From: Cantharellus purpuraceus
Taxonomy: Eukaryota > Basidiomycota > Agaricomycetes > Cantharellales > Hydnaceae
Direction: 5' to 3'
Length of the DNA: 64,000 nt
NCBI GenBank assembly: GCA_025174535.1
Contig: JALBUN010000010.1
Span: 1,922,001 to 1,986,000, forward strand
The first letter of the stretch is position 1. Each line of letters begins with the position of its first letter. The notes beneath the pieces are model-generated. The model saw only the letters and a list, made by a program, of their open reading frames with translations, searched no databases and was not told the DNA's origin. Below are positions 45,432-58,591 of the stretch, piece after piece. The translations under genes and the position numbers were made by a program.

Positions 45432-48411
45432 TCGGTGTCACGGCGTCACAATGTCACTCCCGCGATTTTTCGTACCCATAGGATATCATGTTCCAGTTTA
45501 GCTCCAGCATTAGTCTCACTGGTTTCATCGGTGAACACTGATGGCATTTATACCTGTACTTATCTTTGATCTTTCTGGAGTGACCCACAGTGCTTGTGGG
45601 AGTGAGTTATCACCAAGTTTATCCGTAAATGAGGTTGATACCAAACCACATCTCCATGATTATTAACTGTATTTCTTGCTTCCAGTGGTTATGAATGTAA
45701 GGTTCAGTTTCTATACGCCCTGAATCCTCCCCCCTTCAGCCCTGATCCCGATTTGCACTTGCCATTTCGAATCATTACGGAACCTCCTCTCCTCCGGCTT
45801 ACATAGCGATTTACGTTGTAAATACACAGGCTATTAGTTCAGAGCTACGCTCCACAGGTGAGTGTCCGACATTACCGCCCGAAAAACCTTGAAGGAAACG
45901 TCATCACGATTAGCGATAGCCCTTCTGAAACGTCTCAAAACTGCCCCAGCAATGTACGCTGCATATGCGCATGGTGCATAGCGCCAATTGTGGGTTAAAG
46001 AGAACCGAAGCAGCTCTTTGTTTGAATGTTCAGAGAGCTGCAGTGGCAACAGGAACAGGTGCACTTGCTCCCGAGCTCTTGTCATATCATATCGTTTGGC
46101 GCCAACCCACCGGCGACTCAACTTTGTTCTCTGGTTACTGCTTCGAGTCTATTGGAATGATTCTGCCTTGGCTATCAAGTATGCAACTTATTTTCGATTC
46201 AATTCGCGTATTAAGGTTCACAGGTCAGGTGAAACTTGGACTATGCAATGAACGTGAAAACTTGGCTTCTAAATCAGTAGCACAAGGGTGCCTCTCGCCA
46301 ACCCGAACGATGCGGACTTTATCAACTTCGTCATCATGCCGAGAGCCTTCTTGCGTTCCTATGAATCAACAGCGCTGCCGATTGCCCAGTCGATTGGTTC
46401 TCGAAGCTTATGAAGTTGGACAAACTATACATTCTGCCTCAAGCATATCAAGGCTGGGCGAAGTGCAGTTGACACAGTTGTCTGTCCCCTTGCACGAGAA
46501 TCTCACTAGTGACAGTCGAGAGCGGTTGCAACAAGACGCTATACCATGATTCGGCATATCTGAGGCTATCTAGTAACGGACTAGGCTTGCCACAATAGTG
46601 AAGATCGTCGTCGGATCGCCTAACACGGACTACTATCGATCTCCCGAAATTAATATCAGGCCGTGGTCCTGGATGTTCGTCTGAATTGTGCTTCCATTTC
46701 AACATGTACTTTGCAAAGTTTCAGATCATCGGTGAACTCTGAGGTGCCTCCCGATGGCATTTATTCCTGCAAAGAGGTGTCAAATACCTTTCCTCTTCTT
46801 TGAAACAGGTTCTCTTAAGGCTTGAGTAGTGACCAGATGCCACTGGTTTATTCACTCTTGTGCTCGTTGTTTGCATTCATGTGTGTTTGCCACAAGTGAT
46901 CCGTAAGTCGATCCGATGCTGATCCGGCTCAGAAGGCGAAATAACCTCATAGACTCGACATGTATGGAGACGAGACAAGACTTTGGAAGGCCAAAGATGC
47001 CGGCCACTTGGCATATCCGACACATTTTGGAGCAGTGGTCTGGTGCCTTTCTGACAGGAGTTGCTGCTTTTCTTCCGCTCTGGGATGGTTATCCGATACA
47101 TTCAGTCACGGACAGGTTCAAGACCTCAAGATAGTATTCCTCTGGACTGTTATTATATAGCTTCAGTGGTAGCATATGCTACCTGTCTTACATGACCGAT
47201 CCCCCTTGGACTCCGACGACGAATGATCAGAATCGGAAGGACACATCAAAGAAAAATTGCAATGTTGTCACGTCTTAGTCCACTCGTATTTTCTGCCTTG
47301 TCGAGGAATATCACACACCCAGTACGTTTCCTTCAGCTAGTAGCGCAACTCTAGAACTTACCCAAGAAGCAGAGCACCCGCTCACGGCTCGAGAGCCAGA
47401 CGAGTTCCCGATCCGAAGCCCCACCACATCACTCCGGATATCTCGGTGTCGCACTAGTAATCCACTTATGTTTGTACGCTATGTTTACCAATTAAATCTC
47501 CAGATGTAGCCTGACCCCATCTAGTCTCACCCTCGATCGAGGTCATACTCGGGTATACGTATAAGTGCAGTATACGTGTACGGGTGTGCCTAATGACCAT
47601 TCAGAGAAAGAGCTTTGATCAAGACCATGGCTTCTTCCATTTCGAAGACCCATGCGTCTCATAGCCTTCTGTTCCTCTCCACAGCTCTTCGAATGCATAA
47701 ATCCCATAAGTGTCCCATTTACCTTTACTGGCACTAAACTTACTCCGACAACCTTTTAGGCAACTCTCTCATTCGTGGGACGCTCGGGCAAGGAATCAGA
47801 ATATTCTTTTTAATTAAACCGTACCTGGATGACAACGACCACCTTTTACGTATATGCGTTTTGCCAAGTTGGCCCTATCCGGTCCAATGTTTGTCCAGAA
47901 TAGGATCGCCCTATACCGTGTTAAGTATGCAGAGCATCTCTGCAGATCGTCCGGGCACCCTGAGCTACATACAGCCTGCACTTGGAACAGCAAAGAATTT
48001 ATGCACTGAGAGGAGAACAACACATTCTGTATCATGGATAAATGCTAGAGCAGAAAGCATATTCACTTCGCCAAAGGCTACAACTGAACTCAAGTAAGAC
48101 CATCACCATTTAGGGCACAACTCGCCAAGGACATGACAATTAAACTCTCCTGATGGACCTCAAAATCGCAGGAAAACAACCTAATTTCTATCTGTTCGTG
48201 TATGTGCTACAAGTGCTACTGCTTGAAACCAGATGAAACTCGAGAGAGTAGAGTAAGTAACAATGGCTGTTGGGGAAACGAGCCCCATACATGAAAGTCG
48301 AAAGATGAAAACCAGGGTAGACAGAAACACGTAAGAGTGTCATGAATAAGACACGACGGGTAGACACAGAATGCAACGAGTATATAGCGTAATGTTAATG
48401 TCCGTGGACTT
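45432..48411. other. 3-kb stretch without a supported gene
   Basis: The longest frame (45965-46549, +, 194 codons) has no recognisable motif, no coiled coil or helix pattern and no supporting splice sites. It is left uncalled. The divergent gap probably carries the promoter of the phosphatidylserine synthase gene at its left end. No repeats or transposon ends were seen. Confidence 0.4.
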
Positions 48412-50187
48412 TTAGGTGCGTGACACACCCACATCCCACCCGCGAAGCTGTGAGTACATGGCGGCGTCAGCTGGATGTGTGAACATGTCTGATGTCATAG
48501 CAAAAGTCTGGGGGTCGAGGTAATGGTCCTCAGTAGTCGCAGTTACTGGAGAGTAGAAGGGGAGCGTGTGTGCATGTGGGTGGCGGACGGCAGAGTCAAA
48601 GATAACGGAGGAAGGGGAGGAGGGTGTAAGTGTTGGTTGTGAGGGAGGCGGTGGCGACGTATAGATATTACTGAGGAAATCATGGACAGGCGTGGGTTGT
48701 GGACTCAGCGGGGGGGTTGGAGGCGGAGCAGAGCTGTAAGGGGAGGAAGAAAATAAGCTTCGGCGTGTCCAAGCCAGAGAAAGCGCGCATACAATATATG
48801 GTCGTCGAGCTCCATGATGCGGCGGAACAGTATGCAATTAGAAGAGGGGGGGTGGAGGACTTCGAGAGCTTCGCGAGACATTCGGAGTGCACTTGCGAAA
48901 TGCACCAACGGGCTGTACACTGTCGCGTTTGTAAGACATCGACATGCTGGGCTAGAGTCGCTCGGACAAGGCTGGTAATCTTGCGTGGCATAGGCCCCCG
49001 GGGAGCAGTGTCGAGATACAGGAAGGGAGGTGGGTGTTGTCTGTATTCCGACGCTTGCATGGCCGATAATGGGCTTTTGAATCGACGGCTGCGCTGAGAA
49101 TCCATTAGCAAAGGGAGACAGTTCTGCATCGCTTTGACTCGGAAACAGATTGGCTAGCGGAGGACCATCCTCAGATGACTCGGACGCTGCGGGGCTGACA
49201 CAATTGGGAAGCAGCCGCCCAGAAGTGCAACTTGGCATCCCCGCCCCATCTTTACTACCTTGAACGAAGCTAGAAATAGGAGGGGAAATGCCCGTTGTGA
49301 CTGTGCACCGAGCATCTTGAAACGAGAAGGGCGTGGAAAGGGGGGAGGCGGAAATCGTGCCACTGACAGGAAGAGATACAGATGGCGCAGAGGAAATAGC
49401 ATATGGAGCAGTAAGTGGTAATGGAGATTCCGGGGACAGCGGCGAGATTGGAGTGAGAGGTGAGCCGACTGAGGAGTGCGATGGGCCTGCCTCAGAAGGT
49501 GTGAACTCGGGCATGAACGCCTCTTGTTCGACCTTGATTTTGCAATCTTCCGAGTCGCCATTCGCCTCCTCATCTGCGATGGCGTCGAAAAACGCTTCGA
49601 CAGATGCAGAGCGCGCAAACTTGGAAATGGCTTTTGCTCGTCGTCTCGTTCCGCGCCTAAGGGCTACTAGTGAGGGATCGTGTGTAACACCGTCCGGGGC
49701 GAGCCAACGCGGATGGGGTCTGTTGTTGAGTGAGCGAATGACAGACTCGAGCTCTGCGATTCGGTTTCTGAGGCGCGTGGTCTCGTCAACCTGAGTCTTG
49801 TCTCTGATGAGAGAGAAATTGTGAATTAACGATGAGTGACCAAGGCATGCTGCGTACCTTGCAGCAGGATCATCGAGTTCGTATACACAGAGACCAGTCT
49901 TGATGACCATTGAGCGATGGGAATGGCCGCATTGCAAACCATGCTTACCAGGCCATGCTTTATACAGCGCGTGCAAGGACGCTTTCTGTCGCACTGGGAC
50001 ACGTATCAGAATCCTGCGAGGCCTAATATAGGACAGGGCGACGCGAGCAGCCCACCTTTCTCTTCGAGGCGTAGCAATTGAGACAAGACACCCTCATCCT
50101 GTTGCGCCTGCGCTTACGGTGGTTGTGTTCGCTGCTTTCGAGAGGCATTTGGAAGGAAGAAGGAGAGTCTGCGTTGTCAACAGCCAT
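48412..50187 (-). CDS. Zn(II)2Cys6 transcription factor
   Basis: Five exons (50056-50187, 49949-49993, 49858-49898, 48793-49803, 48412-48733) are phase-consistent and give 516 residues. The binuclear cluster is spread over the first three exons. A basic R-K-R-R-R-N-R-M-R stretch leads to C-x2-C-x6-C-x5-C-x2-C-x8-C. A short coiled coil follows (T-R-L-R-N-R-I-A-E-L-E-S-V-I-R-S-L), the usual linker-dimerisation layout. The remainder is Ser/Pro-rich with acidic patches (E-A-N-G-D-S-E-D) that could activate transcription. No fungal-specific middle homology region was recognised, so it is a short-type family member. Targets are unknown. An upstream in-frame ATG at 50226 is possible; 50187 was chosen because the sequence before the basic region looks complete from there. 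Confidence 0.85.
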
Positions 50188-53100
50188 GGTATAGTAGGAA
50201 TGCTGAGTGGAGACAATCGAGGTCAAGACGAAACTATGAGCCTATATATCATCCAGAACAAAACTGAAGGCATGCCAGCAAAGGGCGGATCATTGCCTAT
50301 GAAAGGATGATTGCAGCATATTCACGCAAGCGGTTCCACTGTCAAAGTATGAATATATGAATGCCGGAAAAGAAGTGACGCTGTCCACGGTCCAGGGATT
50401 GGAATGGGTTAATTAACTTGCCAGGTCGTCAAGCTGGAATACATTAGGTTATAAGAGAGCATCTGGGTGCTCAATCAGCTATAGTGTAATGATCCGCGGT
50501 GCCAGACACTGTCTCTCATAAGAAGTCAGAGAAGCCACCGTTACCAAGTTTGAACATCGAGGTTCAGAGCAGGAGTTTGCAAGCGCAGTTACTCTCCCAG
50601 CTCACCAGCTGTCTGAGCTCTCAGCCTTGCGAATAGTTTCTTCCCTTGCCGTCAAAGGCATTCATCTAATTTTGCACGCATCTCAGCCACCTGCCAGTGT
50701 AGTCATACCCTTACTACGAAACAAACCCGACCGACATCACTGTCAATAACGGGAAAATAGGCTCAATTTCCATCTACAGAGTAGGTGGAGTCCATTATCC
50801 GTGCAGCGTGCCGCTCAGCAATCCCATTACGTGGTCTGAAGCTCCCATCATTCGGCAGTATAAAATGAAGCATGAGATGTGTCACCGAGTACAAAGGGCG
50901 GCAGCCAAAAGCGATATTTGCGATACCCATACCACCAAGATTCACAATAAAGCAGGTTTGTAAATGCGTCATTGGCACGGGTTCCTAGGCCCTCGTTTCG
51001 TTCTGGAGACGTCCAAGATCGCCATTGAATATCGACTCGTGAGGCCGGCTACAGTAGGGTACATTTGCAAATTTATGGCGTGAAACAAGGGCATGGTTCA
51101 AAAGTCTGGAACTTGCACTCTTTCACATACGATGACTCTCAACCTCGCGACCAACAGCCCTGCGGATCGCCACTGGCACTCGGCGGAAATCATGTACATG
51201 CTGATCGGCGCCATGCAGCTGTACGTGCGGATCAATTATATCTGGCTCTAATGCGGCCGACATGGCTGTTGGCTTTCTAGGCTTCTGGTGGAGATTGTCT
51301 CATCCAGGTCTTCACCGGACATTCTTTCTTCTCTGGCGCCTGTATTCTCCATTGAAGGTTCTAGGTCTTTGCCGTGAATGCTATAAGCGAAGCATGCCTC
51401 GCTGGATTGCAGCTCTCATTACCGTCTGCATGTGCAGCGATGCAAAAAAAAATCGAGGGGTTGAATGGTGTTCGGCTAGTCAAGGTCGACAGACAAGTAG
51501 AGATCAAATTCAATACTCCCATCTCCGCCAGCGTTGCCAGCGCATCGATCTCCACGCTCACCCTAGGCTGGACTAATTTGGTCATCCGGGCTGTCTTCAT
51601 TCTCCAGAACCTTGCGACTCGCAGCCCAGACCACCACAATGACTAGGGCTACTGGATGGTTCAAGAATATATAGCACCAACCGACAAGGCGCAAAATACT
51701 CAGGCGTTTCGACTCATTGGCATTCATATCACCCTTGTAAATCCACCTCCCCCGTTTCAACACAATCCCTGTGCGCCTCTATTGCACCTCCCCCCGCTCG
51801 TCAATGGTCCGAGGTGTGAGAAATTGACAAAAAATTATTTTGTTCCCCGAGCTTTTTCCGCACACAAATATCATCCATCCATCGTGGCACATGGGCCTGT
51901 GACTAATATTTCAAAGCGAGGACGAACAAGGGGCCTGCCGTGCAGCAGCCCTTCTAGTCCCTGAAAAGAAACAGAAAACAAGGTCTAGGCAACGATAGGC
52001 GCTAGCGCTCATCCTCCAAGAGCAACTGAATCTGTCAGTGTCCTGCAATTGCAATCTTACAGGTGAGCAGAAGAGCCTAAGCAGTGTTGTATGATGCATT
52101 CCACTTTCAAATCTAGAAGCTTCTAACAACGAGCTAGAAGTTAGGAACGAGAAAGGTACCCCAAATCAAGATTTTAGACAAATGGCGCGATGACCTGTCG
52201 CGATAATATATTACACTTCCACTTCTTAATATGATTGGTGCGCGCCTTGGCAATGTAGGCCACTACGCACACGGTGGCATCCTTAGTATCACATAAACGT
52301 CACTGGAACAGTACGCCATGTATACTTGCGATGATAACTGTTGCACTGTTTAGATACCTACCAAATATCCAAACTGAGATTGACCGAGCACATGACGCCA
52401 GCCTCCATCCAGGTCGCTGCAGGAGCCGTCACCAGAACTGAAGTTCACTCTTCTCTTCCGACGGACGTAATTGCAGTACAGCATCTAGTTGTGCTGAGGC
52501 CTCCGGGTCGGAAATGTGAATGAGGCGAGATTGATGTGGAGGCCGAATAACGTGGTTTCAATGGACATCGAGTTGCAAGACCGAAGTTGGACGTGGTTTT
52601 ATTAATTATTAGGTATTTGTGATCGGAGCTTGCGGTGGCCCTATTCAGGAAAGTTCAGAGCAGTACAGATATTCTGACCGTCAGCTGCTGCCTTCCCAAA
52701 TAAGTATTCCGCCATTGCATGACACCGCAAGGTCGGGTGTTCTGTGCACCGAACGGGGAAGTGGTCTTTTCGTCCGGAGTATGCATACAAGTTCGGCATG
52801 CACATGCCGCCTGGTATCCAATTTTGGGGACTAAGTATTTGAAGTTATCCTAGCCACATCTTGAATCTAGATGTTCATGACGAAACCGATCAGAAGTGTC
52901 ACAAAGATGCTTGCAGGAGATCAATAAGGTGGGATAGTACCGTCCAGTTTTCTGCTGCCTCCGCTGGCATAGCTCCTGAAAGAGGCGCTCTCCGTCTACA
53001 CATGGTGTCGTAAGGTGCATTAGCCTTCCAAACATTGTGCCAAAGGCAGAGACTAGTGGTCGTGTACGCAAGTGTCTGGATCCAGTCATCCCTAGTGCTT

Positions 53101-54060
53101 GATCCTGTCCAAACAGGTGAGGTGACCAACTCAATATCTTGAAAAAAGAACTCGTGGTGTCATTTGGAATAGGACTTAAGCTGTACTACATGTTCACTCT
53201 AAATGCGAAACGGAAGGCAGATTAAACCAGCCTGGTATTTCGCAATCATCGTGAACATAGAGTCTGGCTTGAATCCCAATCCAAGTGACACAACAAATGC
53301 TCTCTTAAAGATATTGTCCCCAAGTCACCGACGAACACAAGGGGAGCACGTCTATGCCTTTTCCTTGCTTATCGAGAATCTTGTCACCGTCTTGCTTTGC
53401 CACATGTTGTATCGTGCCAGCTAGGTGGAAGAAACGAGAAGATACCTCCTCTCCAATACATGAAAAGGCACTGGAATCGTTCATCGACCTTTTATAGAAC
53501 ATCTTGAACGGATCTAGATGCACGCTCATCGGTGATATCCATCAACAGACAATAAGACGTACAACACTTACTATATTCGATTTATCTTGAGATCTTTCAG
53601 CGGCAAGTAGATTTTATGAACGTGCGGCAGTGGCAGGAGCCAATATTTCTGCAGTAGCCAAGTCATGGTGGACTGCTGGACTTCGACGAGTGCACTGGTC
53701 CCTGTGACAATAACTCTAATATGGCCAGAAGGTCGGCACAAAAGTCCCTTCTAGTTAGCCTCACACCTACACTCCTGTCCTGCAGTGTTAGATATGAAGT
53801 TGAGGATGTGAAAAGGCCACAACGCTCGCACCAAGGTCAAGCTGGATCATTGGTTAGGCTGAGACTGACTCTCCCACGCATTGCTACGACAGAAACCGTA
53901 AACCTTTCTCCCACGGTGCTTAACAAATTTCATATTAAACGTGACTGTTAGACTGCAACGGACGTGCGAAGGAAAAAGGATCCGACAAGACAAACGAATC
54001 AAGCAAAGAAACAAAGAAAAAAAAAAAACAAAGAAAAAGAAAAAGAAAACGGACATGCGC
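50188..54060. other. Long intergenic stretch, nearly gene-free
   Basis: Only a 54-codon membrane ORF (51563-51727, -) is worth noting. A purine-rich tract of about 50 nt lies at 54000-54050, just past the importin stop. No repeats with clear ends were found. Confidence 0.4.
51563..51727 (-). CDS. Small single-helix membrane ORF (54 aa), uncertain
   Basis: The frame starts MNANESKRLSILRLVGW. It has one strongly hydrophobic helix (F-L-N-H-P-V-A-L-V-I-V-V-V-W), then a charged tail R-K-V-L-E-N-E-D-S-P-D-D. Positive residues before the helix and negative ones after it look like a real membrane topology. No family was recognised and no conservation can be tested here. Confidence 0.3.
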   Translation of the reverse strand: MNANESKRLSILRLVGWCYIFLNHPVALVIVVVWAASRKVLENEDSPDDQISPA

Positions 54061-57000
54061 TCATGGCTTTATCTGTGCCTGTGCGCCACTCTTCTCCTGA
54101 CTCTCCGCGATGCTCATAGCTTCCATCAACACGGCCTGCATGTCCACACTCAGAGATGTCGTCGCTGCTTGGTAGCCCGGCGAGTTTTTCATTTGGAACG
54201 CTGTCAACCCTCGTAAATGAACCAGGCAAAAGGCAATCGTGGATAATGAGGAACGAACCAGTCAACGCGTGCTTGAAAGACACGTATGGGTCGACATTGT
54301 CGATGGGGCTAATGTAACCGAGCTCTTCCTCTGCCCACTCCTCATATTCATCGTCCTCATCTTCTTCTTCATCTTCCTCATATCCACTTTGGGGTTGTTC
54401 TGCCCTCTCACGAAGACGGGCACCCTGGTTGCGACAGCTTGAGTTATAATGTCCAATGCCAGCCGCCGCGACTTACCTCCTTCGCCAAGAACTCCAAGTA
54501 CTCCGAATCAGCGTCCCACACGTCAGCATCTTGAGAACGAGTCAGCACATAGATTTGAACAAAGCACATTCATATAACACACCAGCATCACCCTCCAGGT
54601 TCAAGTCGTCAACCCCATATTCTTCCTCATCATCGTCTTCCTCATGCGCGTGTTTTTCAAACAAAGTTTTCCGAGCTGCAATAGCCATCATCATGTTAGC
54701 AATAGGAAACCCTCACGGTGTACTGAAACTCACCCTCGATGGCACTAGGTAGTTCACGAATGATTTTCAAAATACCAGCCATGATGCCAGACCAACCCTC
54801 CTGAAGACTGTGGGGCACCGCCGAAGGATCCATCTCAAGTAGTGCACAGATCGCGAGAATGCTGAGCCTCTTCGAATGCACACGCGGCAACCCACCCTCA
54901 GCGTTGATAGCGTTGAACCAGACCTCAAAGAACCTGCGCGTCGCTCCCTGAGCCTCCAGTACTTGAAGGGTTACGATTGGGTTGTAGAGCACCGCATTCA
55001 CAAGCACGTTCAAGTTGGCGATCTTCAAAGCACGCGTTTCAGGAGCCGGGTCCATGCCCTTGAGAGCAGTGGTGACAAAGGTTGGCAAGGCCTGACCGCA
55101 CACATCAATGAGCGGCTAATTGTCGCCAAAGAGTGAAGCCCTTACATCGTCTATATGGCCTCTCAGATTGAGCAAAAGTGACTCTGCAATCTTGCTGCCG
55201 TTCACGCGATCGTTCTCACCGAGATGCTCACTATCCATCGACGTTGTGTAAATATCGACGGCCATGGCACGATAATCAGGGCGCTGAATGAACACTTCTT
55301 TTCCGTAGCTAATGAAGTTATCCAGACATGGCAACATTTCTGCAATCAACGTATTTAGAATATGTCAACGACGAATAATAGCTTGCCGCCCACCTTCAAG
55401 GAAATCAACCGCGTCCGACTTGAATAATTTGTACGTGAGCTCGTAGATGGGCCACATGCACGGCGATATCCGACGCAGACTAAAGGTCAGACTATCAGCG
55501 AGGTCATAAACGTTGCTCAGAAGATCTGGTCCGGGGGGTCAGTACAGTGGAGAAACTCAAGACATAAAAGCAGCCTACCAAGAGCGAGGTTATCAAGCGT
55601 ATAAATGATGATAGGTGCTATGATTTCCTGGAGTTGAGCCAGGATATCGGTGGATGTATCCAATGATGACACAATCTGTTTCAAGCATAACACGTCAAAG
55701 AACTGCTACAACCTCAGAACACATACATACAGTTAAGATTGTCTTGGACATTCCCATAGCAGCGTATGTCTTGTCCTCCCCAAGGTCGTTGAAAGAAGTA
55801 TCATAAGTGGTATCCTCGTCGTCGTCTGGTTGGCTTGCAACGGTCTCTTTCACAAGGCGCTGATACAGCTCACACTGCTCACCGAATGAGAGGAAGCCGA
55901 AGACATTTTGCTAGACACAACGTACCAAGCGTGCGGTGAGTTGAGCAGCAACCGGAAGCAATTCTGCACTGTAATGTTTGACCATCGTCTCCATGACATT
56001 ATTAAGCAGTTCAAGGTCGGTGTCATCGGACAGCTTGAGGATATCTGAGAGGATGATAAGCCTAGGGCTTGACGTGACTATGCCAGAGTTCACACCTTGT
56101 ACAACCTTGCCGACCATGGGTGTAACGGCAGTTTTAACTGTCCAAACTGATAAGCAAATGTACCACCCAAATAAAGAGACGAACAAACCCGAGGCATGTC
56201 TTGTGATAAGAGCCGTCAGTGCCTCCACAGCAGCAACTCGCACTGGTAGCTCGGGGTCATCTAAAGCTTTGGTCACAGCATGGAAGTGCAGCGACAAATT
56301 CTAGCCCGCCTACATTAATAGTCTTATAATTAGATGTAAAACCCTGCACTCACGGCCTCATCGGACCATTCTAGGTCAAACTTGGAGACACTAGCCAAGA
56401 CTTGACACGCCTTACATAAGAACAAGATGAGGTCAACATGTCCAACCATAATGGTGGATAAGGCAGTCCATACTCACAATGTATCGCATGTATCCCTCCG
56501 GAGCATTAAATTCATGTAAAATATGTGTCATGAGGAATGTTTCCAGTGCAGGTTTAACCGTTGGATGCCGAACCATGCAAGGCGCGAGAAGAGACGTCAT
56601 GGACAACGCACCGTAGCGTTGCGACGGGGACGCGTTGCTAATGCCAACAAATAAAAAGACCAGACACGAAGGCAAAAGGTCACACATACCCTCCCAATAC
56701 AGAATTAATGAATCCTAGGATAGGAAGAAATGTTGTTTTGGTCCGGTTACGGGCCAGGGACATCATAAAGCCAGAAGCAGAAGAGACAGGGGAGGAGTAA
56801 TCCTCATATTCGTCTAAAAATCCAATCTAAGGAAAGCACAGCGAGCAAAAGACTTTGCCTACCCAAAGCTGTCCGCACGAAATCTACAGGGTCATTTTCC
56901 CAACTTTCCTGCCTAGACTCGTTGAAGGATAGTTGAGGAAAGACGTACGACGACACGAGACGCTCAAAGTGGTCTTTGAGAAGCGCCCACGTCGACTTGG

Positions 57001-58254
57001 GCTTCACACTATATAGGTGTCAATAGTAGCACCCTTTCTAGAGCTTACGAGCTCACCATTCAGTCAAGAATTGGAAGATCAGATATTGACATTTGCGAGA
57101 GAGCCACACTTGGCCAGACGTATAGAGCTCGAGCTGGTGAAGATATGTCTTAATAATCTCAGGCGCAAACGTGGTGACAAAGTGTTCGGCAAAGGGCATG
57201 TACTCCTTGAGAGGACTGGGCAGCTGGCTAGGGCTGCCAAACCGATGAAAGAGCCGATCAAGGGTACCATAGGCCCATTTTTTGGCTTTCCACCATTCAG
57301 AACGTTCTCGCTCACTCTCGTCCTGTGGTAAAGCGTCTGGGGAGATTGGAAGATTGACAACAGCAAAGAAAAGACGTCCCCATGGAACGATGGACTCGGC
57401 GGTCTGCTGGTGCTGTGATAGATTGTTGACAAGTGTTGACTTGTAGATTTTTAGTATGAGATGGAGAAGATATGGCACCTCCGGTGACTGAGGCGTCAGA
57501 GGCGTGGGTGGTGATTGGAGGAGTTGCGTGCCGATGTTTACTATTGTTGGGAACGTCTGTTCAACGATCTGAGGTGTTAGACGGTCTAGTTGACGATATC
57601 TACGTGGAGCGACTTGTTCATGTGGCAAAAGAGCAAGAGCAATATCACACACCTGAATGCCTTTACGATTTCCAACAACACTGTAAGACCAGTCTCAACC
57701 TCTCTAATTTCGGAACTATTAAGGAGCCGCTTTGTATCATCCAAGAGGTTCGGCCACTGGCTAGGAAAGTCATTGCTAATGATGCTCCTCAGCGCGTTCG
57801 AGAGTTGGACCTTGATAGATCTCGATGGACTGGCGATAAGGAGCGGGATGATGCCCGATTTGAGTGCCTGACGATCTGAGGGCAACACGGGTAACTGATC
57901 TCCAACGGCGGGCTTGGACGGGTCAAGAAAGTAAGCCCGCCGAAGTCTGTTTTTCAGGTAGACAGAGCACGCTTGGCGAGTGGCACTACATGATAGAGAT
58001 GAATAGGGCGATAGTACAGGAGGAAAAGAGGCAAATCTGACAGGTCGACGCCATCACTGCCCACAATCTGCATAAGGGCCGCTATCATGCCTTCCTGGCG
58101 CGCCGCCTGCAAAACGAACCGGGTCAGAATACGCCAGAAAATGGCGCGTGACGTGCGCACGTACCCTACGGATGTCGAGTTCTGCCGCTTTCCTGACATT
58201 AGGATCAGGATTGTAGGTTGTTGCGAACAAGTTGGAGAGCGTCTGTATGTCCAT
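54061..58254 (-). CDS. Importin-beta family karyopherin, importin-7/8 (Nmd5/Sxm1) type
   Basis: The gene starts [18 protein letters not shown] at 58254 and ends A-Q-I-K-P at 54061. It has about fifteen exons coding for roughly a thousand residues. The N-terminal part reads [11 protein letters not shown], then [14 protein letters not shown], the importin-beta N-terminal domain that contacts Ran. Repeated HEAT-like helices follow (for example [25 protein letters not shown]). A long acidic segment ([15 protein letters not shown]) precedes S-P-I-D-N-V-D-P-Y, which is typical of importin-7/8. It should carry ribosomal proteins, histones or similar cargo into the nucleus. Several junctions were checked in phase (first exon ends at an AGG before GTACGT; last intron near 54257-54310), not all. 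Confidence 0.9.
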
Positions 58255-58591
58255 CTTGACGATGTAGTTTGAAACGCGCTACACAGGATATAAGCAGGGT
58301 ATGCTATGAGGAGACAAGCTTAGAACGAGAGGTGGTAGAGATAGTTGTGAAGAAAGAAGCCTAGGTTGTCTACAGGGTTGCAAACTTTCGACGCGTCACT
58401 CGTCACAAAGTCACGCTGACTTTGTGGCTGAATCTATCCACCACAGCTCGGGTTCTAAAACCTTGCTGTGCTGGTATCTCACACGGGGTCATTGGGAGTG
58501 ACCCAGAAGATTGTGAACTCGATTGATAACACTAAGACATGCTCCAAATGCCCTGTTAGATCACTGCCACTTCGCGTTCGTCTTGGAGCCA

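Noticed and set aside
45965..46549. 194-codon + open frame
   Set aside because: No motif, no helix or coiled-coil pattern, no splice support, and overlapping frames of similar quality on both strands.
48699..49097. 132-codon + frame opposite the Zn2Cys6 gene
   Set aside because: Shadow of the long third-to-fourth coding block on the minus strand.
54000..54050. Purine-rich A/G tract considered as a polypurine tract of a retroelement
   Set aside because: No LTR or polymerase nearby; it lies just after the importin stop and is probably simple-sequence 3' flank.
53847..54056. Phe-rich 69-codon minus frame
   Set aside because: It is the translation of the poly-purine tract in antisense.
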